Of a DNA stretch of 64,000 bases, positions 10,858 through 20,984 are shown piece by piece. The notes beneath the pieces were generated by a model. That model was not told the origin of the DNA and searched no databases. It saw only the letters and a program-made list of their open reading frames with translations. Positions within the stretch are counted from its first letter, which is position 1; every line of letters begins with the position of its first letter. The DNA comes from Collybiopsis luxurians FD-317 M1 (taxonomy: Eukaryota > Basidiomycota > Agaricomycetes > Agaricales > Omphalotaceae): positions 102,273-166,272 of the forward strand of contig KN834825.1 of assembly GCA_000827265.1 (NCBI GenBank), in the 5' to 3' direction. Made by a program: the position numbers and the translations under genes.

Positions 10858-13575
10858 ATGACGAAGTGCTCAAGCTGCAGCAATGAATATCCATGGATGA
10901 CCATAGATACTTGTTTTGTATGCCGTGAGTTGAGCGGAAAATCCAATGTCGAGAAGCAAATGATTCGGGTTTGTGATCATTTGCACCTGAACCTTAGTGA
11001 TTTATTACAATTGATGTTTTTCTTTCACCTCAGGCTAAGCCAAGATGTCTGAGCTGCAGTCACATATACGCTGAGCTTGAGAATCCATTGTGCCAGAGTT
11101 GTGCCTTACATTGGGGTCAGCAAAATCGTACCTTTATCTTCACAAATCTACAATCTTATCACTAACTCTCAGCGGAACAACCTGTGCTCCCGGCACCATT
11201 ATCCCACTTGTCAAGTGTAGCTGAGCAGCTTAGGCTGGTCAAAGCAGGCGAGGTGGCTTCACGCATTCTTTCATCAGCTCAACAACATCGGCAGAGTGCC
11301 TCAGACACTCGTTTACAGCCAGTTGTTTCACGTCCTCAAAACTCAAGCCTTCGCAAAGCAACAGCTGCTATTTCTGGTAAAAGAACACTGACACTCACAA
11401 AAGCTGTGCTTGATACAGCTCATCACAAACGGTCTGGATCTATTCAGATATGTTCTTCATTCTGGGTCAGTAAAAAGAAGAAGGTTGGTGAAAAACTCGA
11501 ACAGGTGCTTGCCACTCATATTGTTTCATTTGAATTACATGCATCGACTTCTACCTCAGCTGGACCGATATAGCATTGACCAGATGTTTCTCAAGGAAAC
11601 ACTTGTAAAGGTTGCCTTTGAGAGTATTTTGGTGTTGACTCGGGAAGCTTATGAGTAAGGCAACCCAGGAATGTCCAAGCAGATTAACACGTAAGTATCT
11701 TAGACATATCTAATCTTCAAAATCTTATTTGCATACTTGAGACGAAACATTTCGTATCATTCTCACACAACTAGATCGCAACATTCATATCTCAATATGA
11801 CTGAGCTCAAGCTCAAGACAGTGGATGGACTGCTTCAACATTTTGCCAATCTTGGCTATGTCAGTGCGCAGCAAGTTGCCGCAAGAAAATTAAGTATACG
11901 TCTGATTATTGAAGAACGATTCTTGGTATGTTTTCATTATTCATGCAATGGTCTACTATGTTCATCAGTCGGTTGGCCTCAAGATGACACATGGGATGAG
12001 CATTTAGTTGGTGAATCTGGACGACTCTCTGTTGCTAGTGCTACTGGTCATACATCTAGCACAAGTGCTCATTGCAACCGCAGTTCAGCATCACTTCAGA
12101 AGCGGAAGCTGACAGACCAAGAATCCCACAGCAGCAGCAACAGCCGTAATAGCAGTGAAGGTCTATCTGCTATTATTCGGACCAGTGCCTTTCGGCCACG
12201 AGTATTCTATTCTCGCAAAGTCTTATTGCAGACATTCAAATTTAAGAAGGTAGCCTATGATGCAGATACCCGCCAGTTTTCTGCAGAGCCTGAGGCCTGA
12301 GGACAAAGAAATAATGCTTTCATTGAACTGGCAGCGTGACCTTGAACAACGCTGCCGCCATGAAAGGGATTCATGCTATATTGGTAGTGGTTATTCAAAA
12401 AATGTCTTCTATGTGAGTGAAATATTGATTTCTGCTGCGCTATCCCAGTCTGACATTAGCCATTGATGTGTTTGATGACCAGGCTCATGTGGAGGGCAAA
12501 GAATATGCATTTGCTCAGCATAACGCAAGCTATTCTGAAGAGGAAAATTCTAAGTTTCTGCGAGCAGAGTTTGAGAATCTGGCAGATGCATCACTCTTTG
12601 CAGAAGAATTTAAGGCTCACCTTCATCAAGAAGGCGTGCAATTTCCAAGTAAGTATGGGTTTCTTCATTTTTATTGCTTCTAATCACCAATGCTTTAGAT
12701 TTTTATTTCAATTATGATGGTGCATTTATTGGTGTTCTTCAGCCTGAATTTTATCAGAACGATTCAGACGTGGCAGCATTCAGGGAATTCCTGGTGACAC
12801 CTCTATTGCCTTGCGATGAGGCAGACCCACCACCTGTCAAATATACAGGCAACCTCGGTGTAGGTGAAGCTCCCCGAGACCGTGTCATTTTCTTGATGCA
12901 TGCTTATGCTCATTATACATATGTGGCATCTCAAAAAACACTTCTCTTGTGCGACCTTCAAGGTGAGCTTTACAAGTACTGGCATCACTGAGCCTCTTCC
13001 TGACATTCAGCTAGGTACATATGACAAACAGAAAGTATTGTGTTTGATTGATCCCCAATCGCACAGGTCAGTCTCGAAACATATTTCAGGGGTAGAATCT
13101 GATGCTATCTCAATATGATAGTGATGCTAACAGCAATGAACGTGTGTATTGGGATGGTGGCCCCTCAGTGATGGAAGCATATGTTAACCATCATATGGAG
13201 CAGGAAGGCGGCTGTCATAAGAACATGTTCTGCTCAGCACTTCAGCTTCAATCTGAGAGCTGGGTGGAACTTCTGCGTTATGCAGAGATAAACATACGCC
13301 TACTGTTATGCTTTTATCACTTTCGGATTGAATGTGTCTCTGTCACTTTGCCAGTCTTTCCCTCTCCTCTCATTGATCTCATAAGCGTTGTGCATCAACT
13401 ATTACAATTTCATCTTACTGGATACTATTTCTTTTACACTATATCGTACTTCACTGGAATAATTATGTGTCTCGGATTGCAGATTACAAATTTATCTGGA
13501 ATTTCTAAGAGCCCAGGTCAGATTCATTATCTAGGTGGTCTCAATAGACTGCACTCGAACTCTAGCTTGGGTTGA
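10858..13575 (+). CDS. Alpha-kinase-like protein with N-terminal zinc-ribbon pairs, carried in the transposon
   Basis: Atypical (alpha) protein kinase family. The N-terminus (ATG 10858) has four CxxC pairs over the first two exons (CSSC, CFVC, CLSC, CQSC), a metal-binding ribbon often found in fungal members. The kinase-like C-terminal half is assembled from exons ending 12412, then 12483-12648, 12699-12962, 13015-13066 and 13134 onward. These give the glycine-rich IGSGYSKNVFYAHV segment, the hallmark AHYTYVASQKTLLLCDLQG, the following LIDPQSHR, and the C-terminal HH..CHKNMFC zinc-binding cluster. The usual ATP-contact Lys after the glycine segment appears to be Ala (EYAFAQ), so activity is uncertain. 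The middle exons (about 11164-12300) and the last exon end are approximate. Its position inside a transposon's inverted repeats marks it as cargo. Confidence 0.75.
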
Positions 13576-13740
13576 GTTTGTAATACATAAAGGGAACTCA
13601 CGTAGACTGAGTCTCTAAGGGTTGAATACGGTAGACGTACGGTCCATAAGGTGGTGACACGGTCACATAGTTGCCGACCGAATATCATCGCGTCATGCTC
13701 AAGGACCCCGGACTTGACGGACAGCACTTTGATCAAGCCG

Positions 13741-13771
13741 AAACTTGACCTTGTCCTCCAGGGCAACGGTA
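13741..13771 (-). repeat. Right terminal inverted repeat of the transposon
   Basis: 31 bp, a perfect inverted match to 8098-8128. Followed by target duplication TTCATA at 13772-13777. Confidence 0.93.
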
Positions 13772-13915
13772 TTCATATTCCATCGTCTTCCATTATGTAT
13801 GGGTTTTTCGGTTGCTGCTTGATCGGGTGAAAATGAGTTGATGTCACGCTCTCATATGATTGTTTCTATCAAAGAGAATGAGAAAGGCAAACCTTGCTTT
13901 GAAAACGCCAAATCA

Positions 13916-13921
13916 TATAAA
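13916..13921 (+). promoter_or_regulatory. TATA box of the aspartic protease gene
   Basis: TATAAA 97 nt upstream of the protease ATG and downstream of the transposon end. Placement fits a core promoter; there is no transcript evidence. Confidence 0.5.
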
Positions 13922-14012
13922 GGTGGAGTATTTCTGCCTGCTTCCTTACGGCTCCCTCCGTGTCAGCCTTCCAACCTTTGTCGCTCCTTCTGCTTTCACT
14001 TCTGATCGCAAG

Positions 14013-15744
14013 ATGCTTTCCCGTCACTCCTTGTTAACTTTTGTCGCCCTCGCATTGAGCGTTGCGGCCAGCCCAGTTGTGGTCGTCGACCGCTCCCCGA
14101 CCCTTTCTATTCCTCTCACTCGAATGAATAATTTCAACAGTGGTCATAACATCATTGCCCACGATCAAGCCAGGCTTCAGAGCTTCAGAGACCAGGCTAA
14201 CACTCCTGCTAGCGGGCAAACTCTCACCAAGAGACAAGCAGCACCAGTCACCAACGCAGGGGTCAACTATGTGGCTTCTGTCAGCATCGGTGCTGACAAT
14301 TCTCAATGTAAGCGTCACTGACTGCGAAGAATTAATACTTTCTCTCATACGGCGTGGTTAAGACCGGTTACTCGTCGACACCGGAAGTTCGAACACTTGG
14401 GTAAGGATTTTTAGCGGAAGGTACTCCAATATGCGCATCTCCTTATCACATATATGGGTATAGGTGGGAGCGAATCAACCCTATACACCATCATCCACAT
14501 CCACCGACACGGGACATTCGGTTTCTGTCTCCTATGGATCGGGAAATTTCTCTGGTCTGTATTTATTCAAGATGCACTCACCCTCCTTTCTTCATTAACA
14601 TCGCCATAGGAACCGAGTATACTGATCAAGTCACCCTCGGTCCATCTCTCGTCATCCAAGAACAAAGTATCGGAGTTGCTAATCAATCCCAAGGCCTCGG
14701 TCAATTGGACGGCATCTTGGGGTAAGTCACCCACAACTTTCAATGAATATATTTGACAGTTACTAGTATTGGTCCTCAGGACTTAACCATTGGTAGTGTC
14801 CAAGATGAGCTGTCCATACCGACAGTGACAGACAACCTGTTCTCGCAAGGGACTATCGACGAGAATTTAGTTGCAATTTCATTTGAGCCGACGACTTCTG
14901 AATCGGAGGTCAATGGTGAACTCTCCTTCGGTGACTATATTTCCGTAAATGTTCAGATATAAGACACTATACTGAGCCATCTTTTTGGTCTAGGTCGCAC
15001 GGATAGTAGCAAGTTCACTGGTAACATCGATTACGTGTAAATTTTGTTCGTTTTGTTAAGTAGCGAGAGCGACTAAGTGGTCCCTTGTAGGCCAGCGATC
15101 GGTCCCTATTGGGGCATTGAGCAGAGTATCACATATGGCTCTACCTCCATCCTCTTTCCTGCTGTGGGCATCGTTGACACGGGTACAACATTGCTGTTGT
15201 TACCTACTGAAGCCCTCAATGAATACATTCAAGCCACGGGAGTACGCACCACTGATTCCATTGTATATTATGGCCTTTGACTTTTAATTTGAATTGGCAG
15301 GGTGTCAAAGATGAAAGCACGGGTTTGTACTCAATTACTTCGGACCAATTCAATAACCTCGAGAATTTGGACTTCAACATTGGCGACGTAAGCTCTATTG
15401 CCTGTTATCAAAGTGTATCAGGTATACTGACCAAACTTTTGCTAAAGACCACTTACTCCTTGACCCCAAATGCTCAAATCTGGCCCCGTTCCTTGAACAC
15501 GGCCATTAATGGTACAGAGGATGGTATCTATCTCGTCGTTGGTGATGCCGGTATGTTATGACTCCTTTGGATTTGTGAGAAAACCTACCAACACACATAT
15601 GGCGTAGGTCCTCTCGGTACTGATCCAAGCGCTGCTTTTACCAATGGTTACGTCTGGCTCGAGCGGTTCTATTCAGTTTATGATAGTGGGAATTTGCGTA
15701 TGGGATTTGCCACTACACCCTTCACAACAGCTCTCATTAACTGA
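14013..15744 (+). CDS. Secreted aspartic protease (A1 family, polyporopepsin-like)
   Basis: Pepsin-type endopeptidase, 406 aa in ten exons: 14013-14307, 14363-14400, 14464-14554, 14610-14721, 14767-14930, 14994-15036, 15091-15241, 15301-15387, 15448-15550 and 15608-15744. Phases all agree. An N-terminal signal peptide (MLSRHSLLTFVALALSVAAS) is followed by a propeptide ending near the dibasic TLTKR. Both catalytic Asp motifs are intact: LLVDTGSSNTWVG in exons 2-3 and GIVDTGTTLLLL in exon 7. The flap region YGSGNFSG is also present. The product should be exported and act at acid pH on proteins outside the cell. The donor after LSFG is GTGACT; the alternative GTAAAT 18 nt later breaks the family match (FGRTDSSKFTGNI). 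Decayed copies of its 3' part lie directly downstream and another copy lies at 54572-55480. Confidence 0.92.
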
Positions 15745-16300
15745 GAAGGTGGAGTGGACAAGTTCATACCTACTTCGTAAGCTAGTTGACTATTCCGTAA
15801 CTATTTAAGTCATGGTAAAGCGAGTTGCAAGATAAATAGTTCAACTGGAGAATGCTATAACAATCACAAATACATTCTAGACGACTCGGAACTACTGCGT
15901 GTGGGATTTGCCGCTATAGTATGCCTCTCACAACCACTACTACTCATGGAGAAGTTTGAGTAGGAACATTCCCATCCCCTTCTGTGTAAACTACTCGGCA
16001 TATACTATGATAGAGTCACTGAGTTGCAAGACAAAAGTCACTTCAAAATAAAAGCCGGGCAGCTTCAAATGTTCAATTTGCGGCGCAAGCGCCCTTCGTT
16101 AGGGCAGCAGGGCTCAGCACCGTACCTGTATCTTACGGTGTATACGGTCGGTGACTAATACGGTTACGGTTCTATACCGTGTCGGCTAAGTCCATTCCGA
16201 GCACGATACAGGTACAGGTTCAATTGGCCGTAAACCGTAAACACCCAACCGTAATACGAACCCACCGGTTTCTACAAGGTCACTTCTGATTAACTCAATG
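15745..16300 (+). other. Downstream tail of the protease gene with repeated 3' flank
   Basis: Non-coding. The 3' flank GAGAAGGTGGAGTGGACAAG (from 15742) and the following ~100 bp reappear in diverged form at about 16679-16790. Another related block lies near 15950-16040. It includes the CCGTA-rich tract at 16117-16262. Confidence 0.5.
16117..16262. repeat. CCGTA/TACGG-rich tract (second copy type)
   Basis: About 145 bp dense in TACGGT, CCGTA and ACCGTA words, alike in composition to 3052-3187. It sits between the protease gene tail and the first protease remnant. Confidence 0.45.
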
Positions 16301-16685
16301 TCCTTAAGAATTTAGACTTCAATATTGGTGGTGTAAGCTTTATTGCCTGTTATCAAAGTGTATCAGCAGTGCTGACCAATTTTTGCGAAAGACCATTTTC
16401 TCCTTGACCCCAAATGCCCAAATCTGGCCCCGGTCTCCTGAACTCCATCATTGGTGGTTCAGAGGATGGTATCTATCTCGTGGTTAGTGACGCTGGTAGG
16501 TTATCGCTGATTCGGATTTTGAGAGCACATACTACTAACAAAAATGCGGCCTAGGTAACTCAGAATTTGCTTTTTTCAATGGTTACGTCTGGCTCGAGCG
16601 GTTCTATTCGGTTTATGATAGTGGGGAGCGACCGCATTTAGGATCGCTACTGTGCCGTTCATAACAGCGACTACGAACTGAGAAG
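16301..16685 (+). pseudogene. Remnant of aspartic protease exons 8-10
   Basis: Nucleotide similarity to the functional gene is obvious: the end of exon 8 (DFNIGG), its following intron, exon 9 (LTPNAQIWPR) and exon 10 (NGYVWLERFYSVYDSG). The copy has frameshifts, for example after the NAQIWP segment, and no upstream exons, so it cannot make a protease. It arose as a partial tandem duplication of the gene at 14013-15744. Confidence 0.85.
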
Positions 16686-17187
16686 GTGTAGTAGACAAGT
16701 TCATACCTCCTTCGTAAGCGAGTTGATCTTTTCGGTACTAAACGGTAAGTAACGAGCTATGATGGTATAGCGAGTTGCGAGATAAACAGTCACTGACACT
16801 TAACCATACTGTATAAGTACGACCGTGAGAAACTGTTCTAGCCCCTAGGTGAATCGCCGTTTGTGGAACTTTCCATTACCGCTATCGCTAACGGACAAGG
16901 TTGAGTGGGAATATTTTTCCATCCCCTTCCGCGAAAACTCCTTGGCAAATGTCTAGGAAGTATCTATGTGACATATAGTAGAGTCACCGAGTTGTGAGAC
17001 AAAAGTCACTTCAAAATGAAAGGAATCTGATATAGGGAGTTAGTAGCCAAATTTTCGCAGTGCGTGGCGTACAAATGTTCATGCAGGAGTCAGAGCTTAC
17101 ATCATGCGCGCGCGCGCACCGCTAATATCATTGAAAATAAATCCTATGAAAAAGAGTACATACTTACCTCCGAGGAAATCCATTCAT

Positions 17188-17282
17188 GTCTCGAAAGTTT
17201 GTATTCTGTTTAAGATAGTAGGAACTTGACATCACGTCCGCCTTTCGCAACTGCTACTTCAAACTGAGAAGGTTGGATGGTA
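17188..17282 (+). pseudogene. Second, smaller remnant of aspartic protease exon 10
   Basis: Short diverged match to the exon-10 end (SLYSV.DSRNL-like reading with a stop at the Tyr position) plus the same GAGAAGGT tail, so a third copy of the 3' end in this array. Confidence 0.55.
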
Positions 17283-17491
17283 CTAGCAAACTATTTGATT
17301 TTTGGCAAAGACCCCCAGTACATACAACAAGCTGCGAGATAAGAAATCGCACCAGATAACTCTAAATGAAGAAAGGAAAAAATGAGAACCGAAAGATACC
17401 AGAAGTACAAAAAAGGAACAGTTTATTGAGTCCATGAAAAATGATATATATAAGTTTCGATCCAAGCTGTCGGTGAGCGCAGTGACCTGTA

Positions 17492-18811
17492 TTACAAGCA
17501 CACCATCCATTTAGGTGGTAGCAACAGATATCTAGCTCTTGGCTGGAATTTTTTTCTCAGTAAAAAGACACCTTTATGAAGCAGTCTGTGCTTACCCCAT
17601 GCAGCGAGATTTGCATCCTCATGATCTAGATTATCTGTGAGATCCCTCCACTCCTTCACGACGCGCAGCATCTTTTTACATTTGGCCTCTAGTTGAGTAT
17701 TGGCTTCTTTCCCCAAAGGCAAGTATATCAGGGAGCCGGCAGCATTGCTATCGGCGAGATGACCATAACCTATTCTGCTCTCCGCACGACCCTCTCCTCT
17801 TACAACATCCACCATAAGCTCAACCGCCTTGTCCGGGTCACCCTTTTGCTGGCCATAGAATGTGTCAAAGAAGGACTGACCCTTCTTCATTGCCACGTCG
17901 TATGCCGTGTCAGAACCCGAGGGTGCATGTTGCGGATAGCCGAGTATATTTGACTCTGTACGGAACCCAGCAGGTTCGGCAATGATGATCCGAATACCAG
18001 GATATTTTGAAAAGTTTTCCTTCGCGAGAGTTTCGCTGTAAACTGTCAAACATCCGCGTGAGATAGGAATTCGGACAGAGATAAGTTAGGCTTTACCTCG
18101 AAGGGCCGCTTTTGAAGCGGCATATATTGCTAAATACATATAGTCAATGGACATATATATTCTCAAGACGGCCAAAAAAGCTTACAAAGACTCTATTAGC
18201 ATTTGTCAGTAATCATCAAAGATAGAAGATGGGAGCGAAGATACCTCAAGTGGCTCCCAGCTACTCCGACTGCCAATCATGACAATCGTGCCTTCATTCC
18301 TGCTGCGCATCTGCGGTAGAAGAGCAGTGGTCAACGCAGCCGGACCATAGAAATTTGTTTGAAACTGGGATTGAAAGTCGGCCAAACTGTACCAGAAGAA
18401 TCCATGAGCACATAGTGAGTTGGGAAGTGTAGTCGAAAGTTAACATACGTGGCATCCTCTGCAAATATCTTCAAAGGAAAGCCTGCGTTGTTTATCAATA
18501 CATCGACCCTGCCCCAGAACGACAGAGCTTCTTGGGCTTTTTTCTTTATCGTCTCTTCGTCTACACTGATATCCAGCTGCATTGTTCGGAGGTTGTCAGA
18601 TTTTGGAAAAAAGTCTGGTTTTTGGATGGAAGCGAGATTCCTAGCAGTGGCGATAACTCGATCGCCTCTACGAAGGATGGCCGTGACGAATCGACGGCCG
18701 AACCCAGATGAAGTTCCTTCCAACAATGAGTTAAACTTGCATTACGGATGATGGTCGTGAAAACATTGAGTAGAGCTTACCCGTAATAAGCCAAACTCGA
18801 GGTGAAGCCAT
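17492..18811 (-). CDS. Short-chain dehydrogenase/reductase, paralogue 1
   Basis: NAD(P)-dependent oxidoreductase of the classical SDR fold, 343 aa, substrate unknown. Exons: 18811-18781, 18716-18449, 18386-18245, 18186-18192 (7-nt micro-exon), 18129-18097 and 18042-17492. The first intron splits the cofactor motif, giving WLITGTSSGFG. Other SDR marks are DVLINNAG, the IGSRSS segment with the catalytic Ser, and YAASK with the catalytic Tyr and Lys. The micro-exon AGTCTTT is needed to keep the frame into YAASK. A long C-terminal extension (from about residue 200) is typical of larger fungal SDRs. The paralogue 1.2 kb upstream has the same first five exon lengths. Confidence 0.88.
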
Positions 18812-19705
18812 GAAGATCTTGAGCAGAAAATTACAACGCAGCAAAGCTCATGAACTTGCGCAAGATATAGCAATCCGCCGCACCATGATTTTTAATTTCC
18901 CAATAAGACCGCCGGTAAGCAAGGAAGGAGGTATTTCGAGACCCAACAGAAGTGCGGTACTTCCTGGCTACACGGGCTGACAGGGACTGATAGACAGGCC
19001 CACACGATGGATTTTTTTTCTTCCGTCGCTCCGATGTTCTCCGGTCCCTTTTCCAGAGGTACTGCATCCTCGAAAAGAAAAGGAGTTGCGTGCGGAGAGT
19101 GGATTTGAGTCTGCGGTGTCGTATCTTCGAGAGGTCTCCTCGTACAAAGGCTCCCTAATCGCTAACAAGCTCGCACTATAGATCGCATCCTCATGGACTC
19201 AATCCATCTCGATCGAGCGCCTGTATCTGCTTTCGGCTCGAATTCCTTTAGATCTCTCTAGATCCTTTTGAAACATTAAGGTGTGCTGCGAAGCTGATGG
19301 ATAAGCGGGCGGCATGAAAAGCGGACATGATAATGGAGTACGTGTGAGTTCTGCTCTTGCTAATCTCCCGCTTATAGTGATGGGCAACGATTCTGAATAT
19401 CCCAAAATCACCGAGGGGCTTTAGTAATGCCTCAATGAATCCCTGGAGCGCGCCCGAGATTACATATGTGGCGTACCGGAGATAACGCCTTGGTTAGCCA
19501 GTTGAACATCGAGAAAACATCATCGCGTATTTTTGTGAACGGCAGGACCGGTAAAAAAAATATGTATAGGATCGCCGGATCCTCGGGTTTTTCCGTTCCG
19601 CGGCACATCTTTTAGGCATTTCATCTTCATAAATAGACATTTGTGCTTATTCTGTCGTGAGTCCTGTCAATGATAACGACTCTAGCAGTACTGCAATTCA
19701 TCAAC
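18812..19705. other. Spacer between the two SDR genes
   Basis: No gene seen; includes the upstream region of paralogue 1 and the 3' flank of paralogue 2. Homopolymer A/T runs only. Confidence 0.4.
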
Positions 19706-20984
19706 CTAGAAACCGGCGGAAGCAAGAGCTCTAATTCTGTCCTGGAAGGCTCGGTAAGCATGAAGGGAACCGAGAAAAAAGAAACGCAAAGCACCCCATC
19801 TTGTCAAGTCGACGCTGTTCGTATCATCATGATCCAAATTATCCGTGACATCCTTCCACTTCTGAACTACCTGGATCATTTTTGTACACTTGGCCTCCAA
19901 ATCATTGTTAGCCTCCCTTCCCAGAGGTACGTATATCGGCGATTCCGCTCTGCCTCCACCCAATCGCTCGACTGATTTCCCTTCTCGTCTCACGATGTCC
20001 ACGATAAGTTCTACCGCCTTTTCAGGATCGCCTCTCTGTCTCCCATCTAACGATGTGTACAGTTGCATGCTCTTCTCCCGAACAGAATCATAAGCTGGGT
20101 CAGGATTCCGCGGAATTTGCATAGGATACCCTAGTACGTTTTGCTCCGTTCGAAAGCCGCTGGGTTCAACGATAATAACACGAATGCCGGGGAATTGCGA
20201 TGAAAGCTCTTGGGCGAGAGATTCGCTGTATACTGTGAGAGGCATATGTCAGATAAGACTTGATGTAAATGTACAATCACACCTCGAAGGGCTGCTTTGG
20301 ACGAGGCATATAAGGCTATTGATCAGTAAGATATATCATTCCGCTGTCCATTGGGCCTTTAACAGCTTACAGAGAGTCTGCAAAAGTTCGTTGTCGCCAG
20401 GGGGGCGAAGATGAAGGGGGAAAACTCATACTTCAATGGGATTCCAGCTGCTTCTACTGCCAATCATGATGATTGTCCCTTCATTTCTACTACGCATCTG
20501 GGGCAGAAGTGCAGTGGTCAATGCAACTGGACCGTAAAAGTTGGTCTGAAACTGCTTATGAAGATCTGCTAATCTGTAATATCATTAAGACATGTATTTG
20601 CTTGAGAACCAGAGAATAACGCACGTAGCATCCTCGGCAAGGATCTTCAATGAATAGCCAGCATTGTTTACCAAGACGTCAACCCTTCCCCAAAACGATA
20701 ACGCTTCCCGCGCCTTATCTTTGATCGTTGCCTCATCTGCACTGACATCCAGCTCCATTGTTCGGAGATGTTCAGATTGAGGAAAAATGTCCGGTCTTTG
20801 GATAGACTTGAGATTCCTAGCACTTGCGATTACTCTATCGCCTCTACGAAGGATAGACGAGACGAATCGCCGCCCAAATCCAGAGGAAGTTCCTGCATCA
20901 TGATCCAGAATGTTCTGAGAGTTTCTTGAAACTACTTGTTAAGGAAAGCTCACCGGTTATAAGCCATACCCTGGACGTCGACAT
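19706..20984 (-). CDS. Short-chain dehydrogenase/reductase, paralogue 2
   Basis: 335-aa SDR oxidoreductase. Exons: 20984-20954, 20892-20625, 20573-20432, 20377-20371 (7-nt micro-exon ACTCTCT), 20315-20283 and 20232-19706. All exon lengths but the last equal those of the downstream paralogue (31/268/142/7/33 nt). It has the same cofactor motif (WLITGTSSGFG) across intron 1, DVLVNNAG and YASSK. Catalytic Ser, Tyr and Lys are present. The two genes are separated by about 0.9 kb on the same strand and are clearly a tandem duplication; the C-termini differ most. The reaction cannot be assigned from sequence alone. Confidence 0.88.

Larger units (their letters stand above)
8098..13771. mobile_element. 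DNA transposon with transposase and alpha-kinase-like cargo gene
   Basis: A 5,674-bp element. Its ends are perfect 31-bp inverted repeats (8098-8128 and 13741-13771) starting TACCGTTGCCCTGGAGGACA, with weaker similarity continuing inward. It is flanked by the 6-bp direct repeat TTCATA (8092-8097 and 13772-13777), the expected target-site duplication. Inside are two divergent genes: a DDE/integrase-type transposase on the minus strand (8508-10077) and an alpha-kinase-like gene on the plus strand (10858-13575), with about 780 bp of AT-rich sequence between their starts. From memory, 6-bp target duplications and TAY..RTA termini are typical of the IS3EU superfamily; the family name is therefore tentative, while the element boundaries are directly visible. 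Confidence 0.9.

Noticed and set aside
17100..17125. CGCGCGCGC run near 17108
   Set aside because: Too short to be more than a simple dinucleotide repeat.
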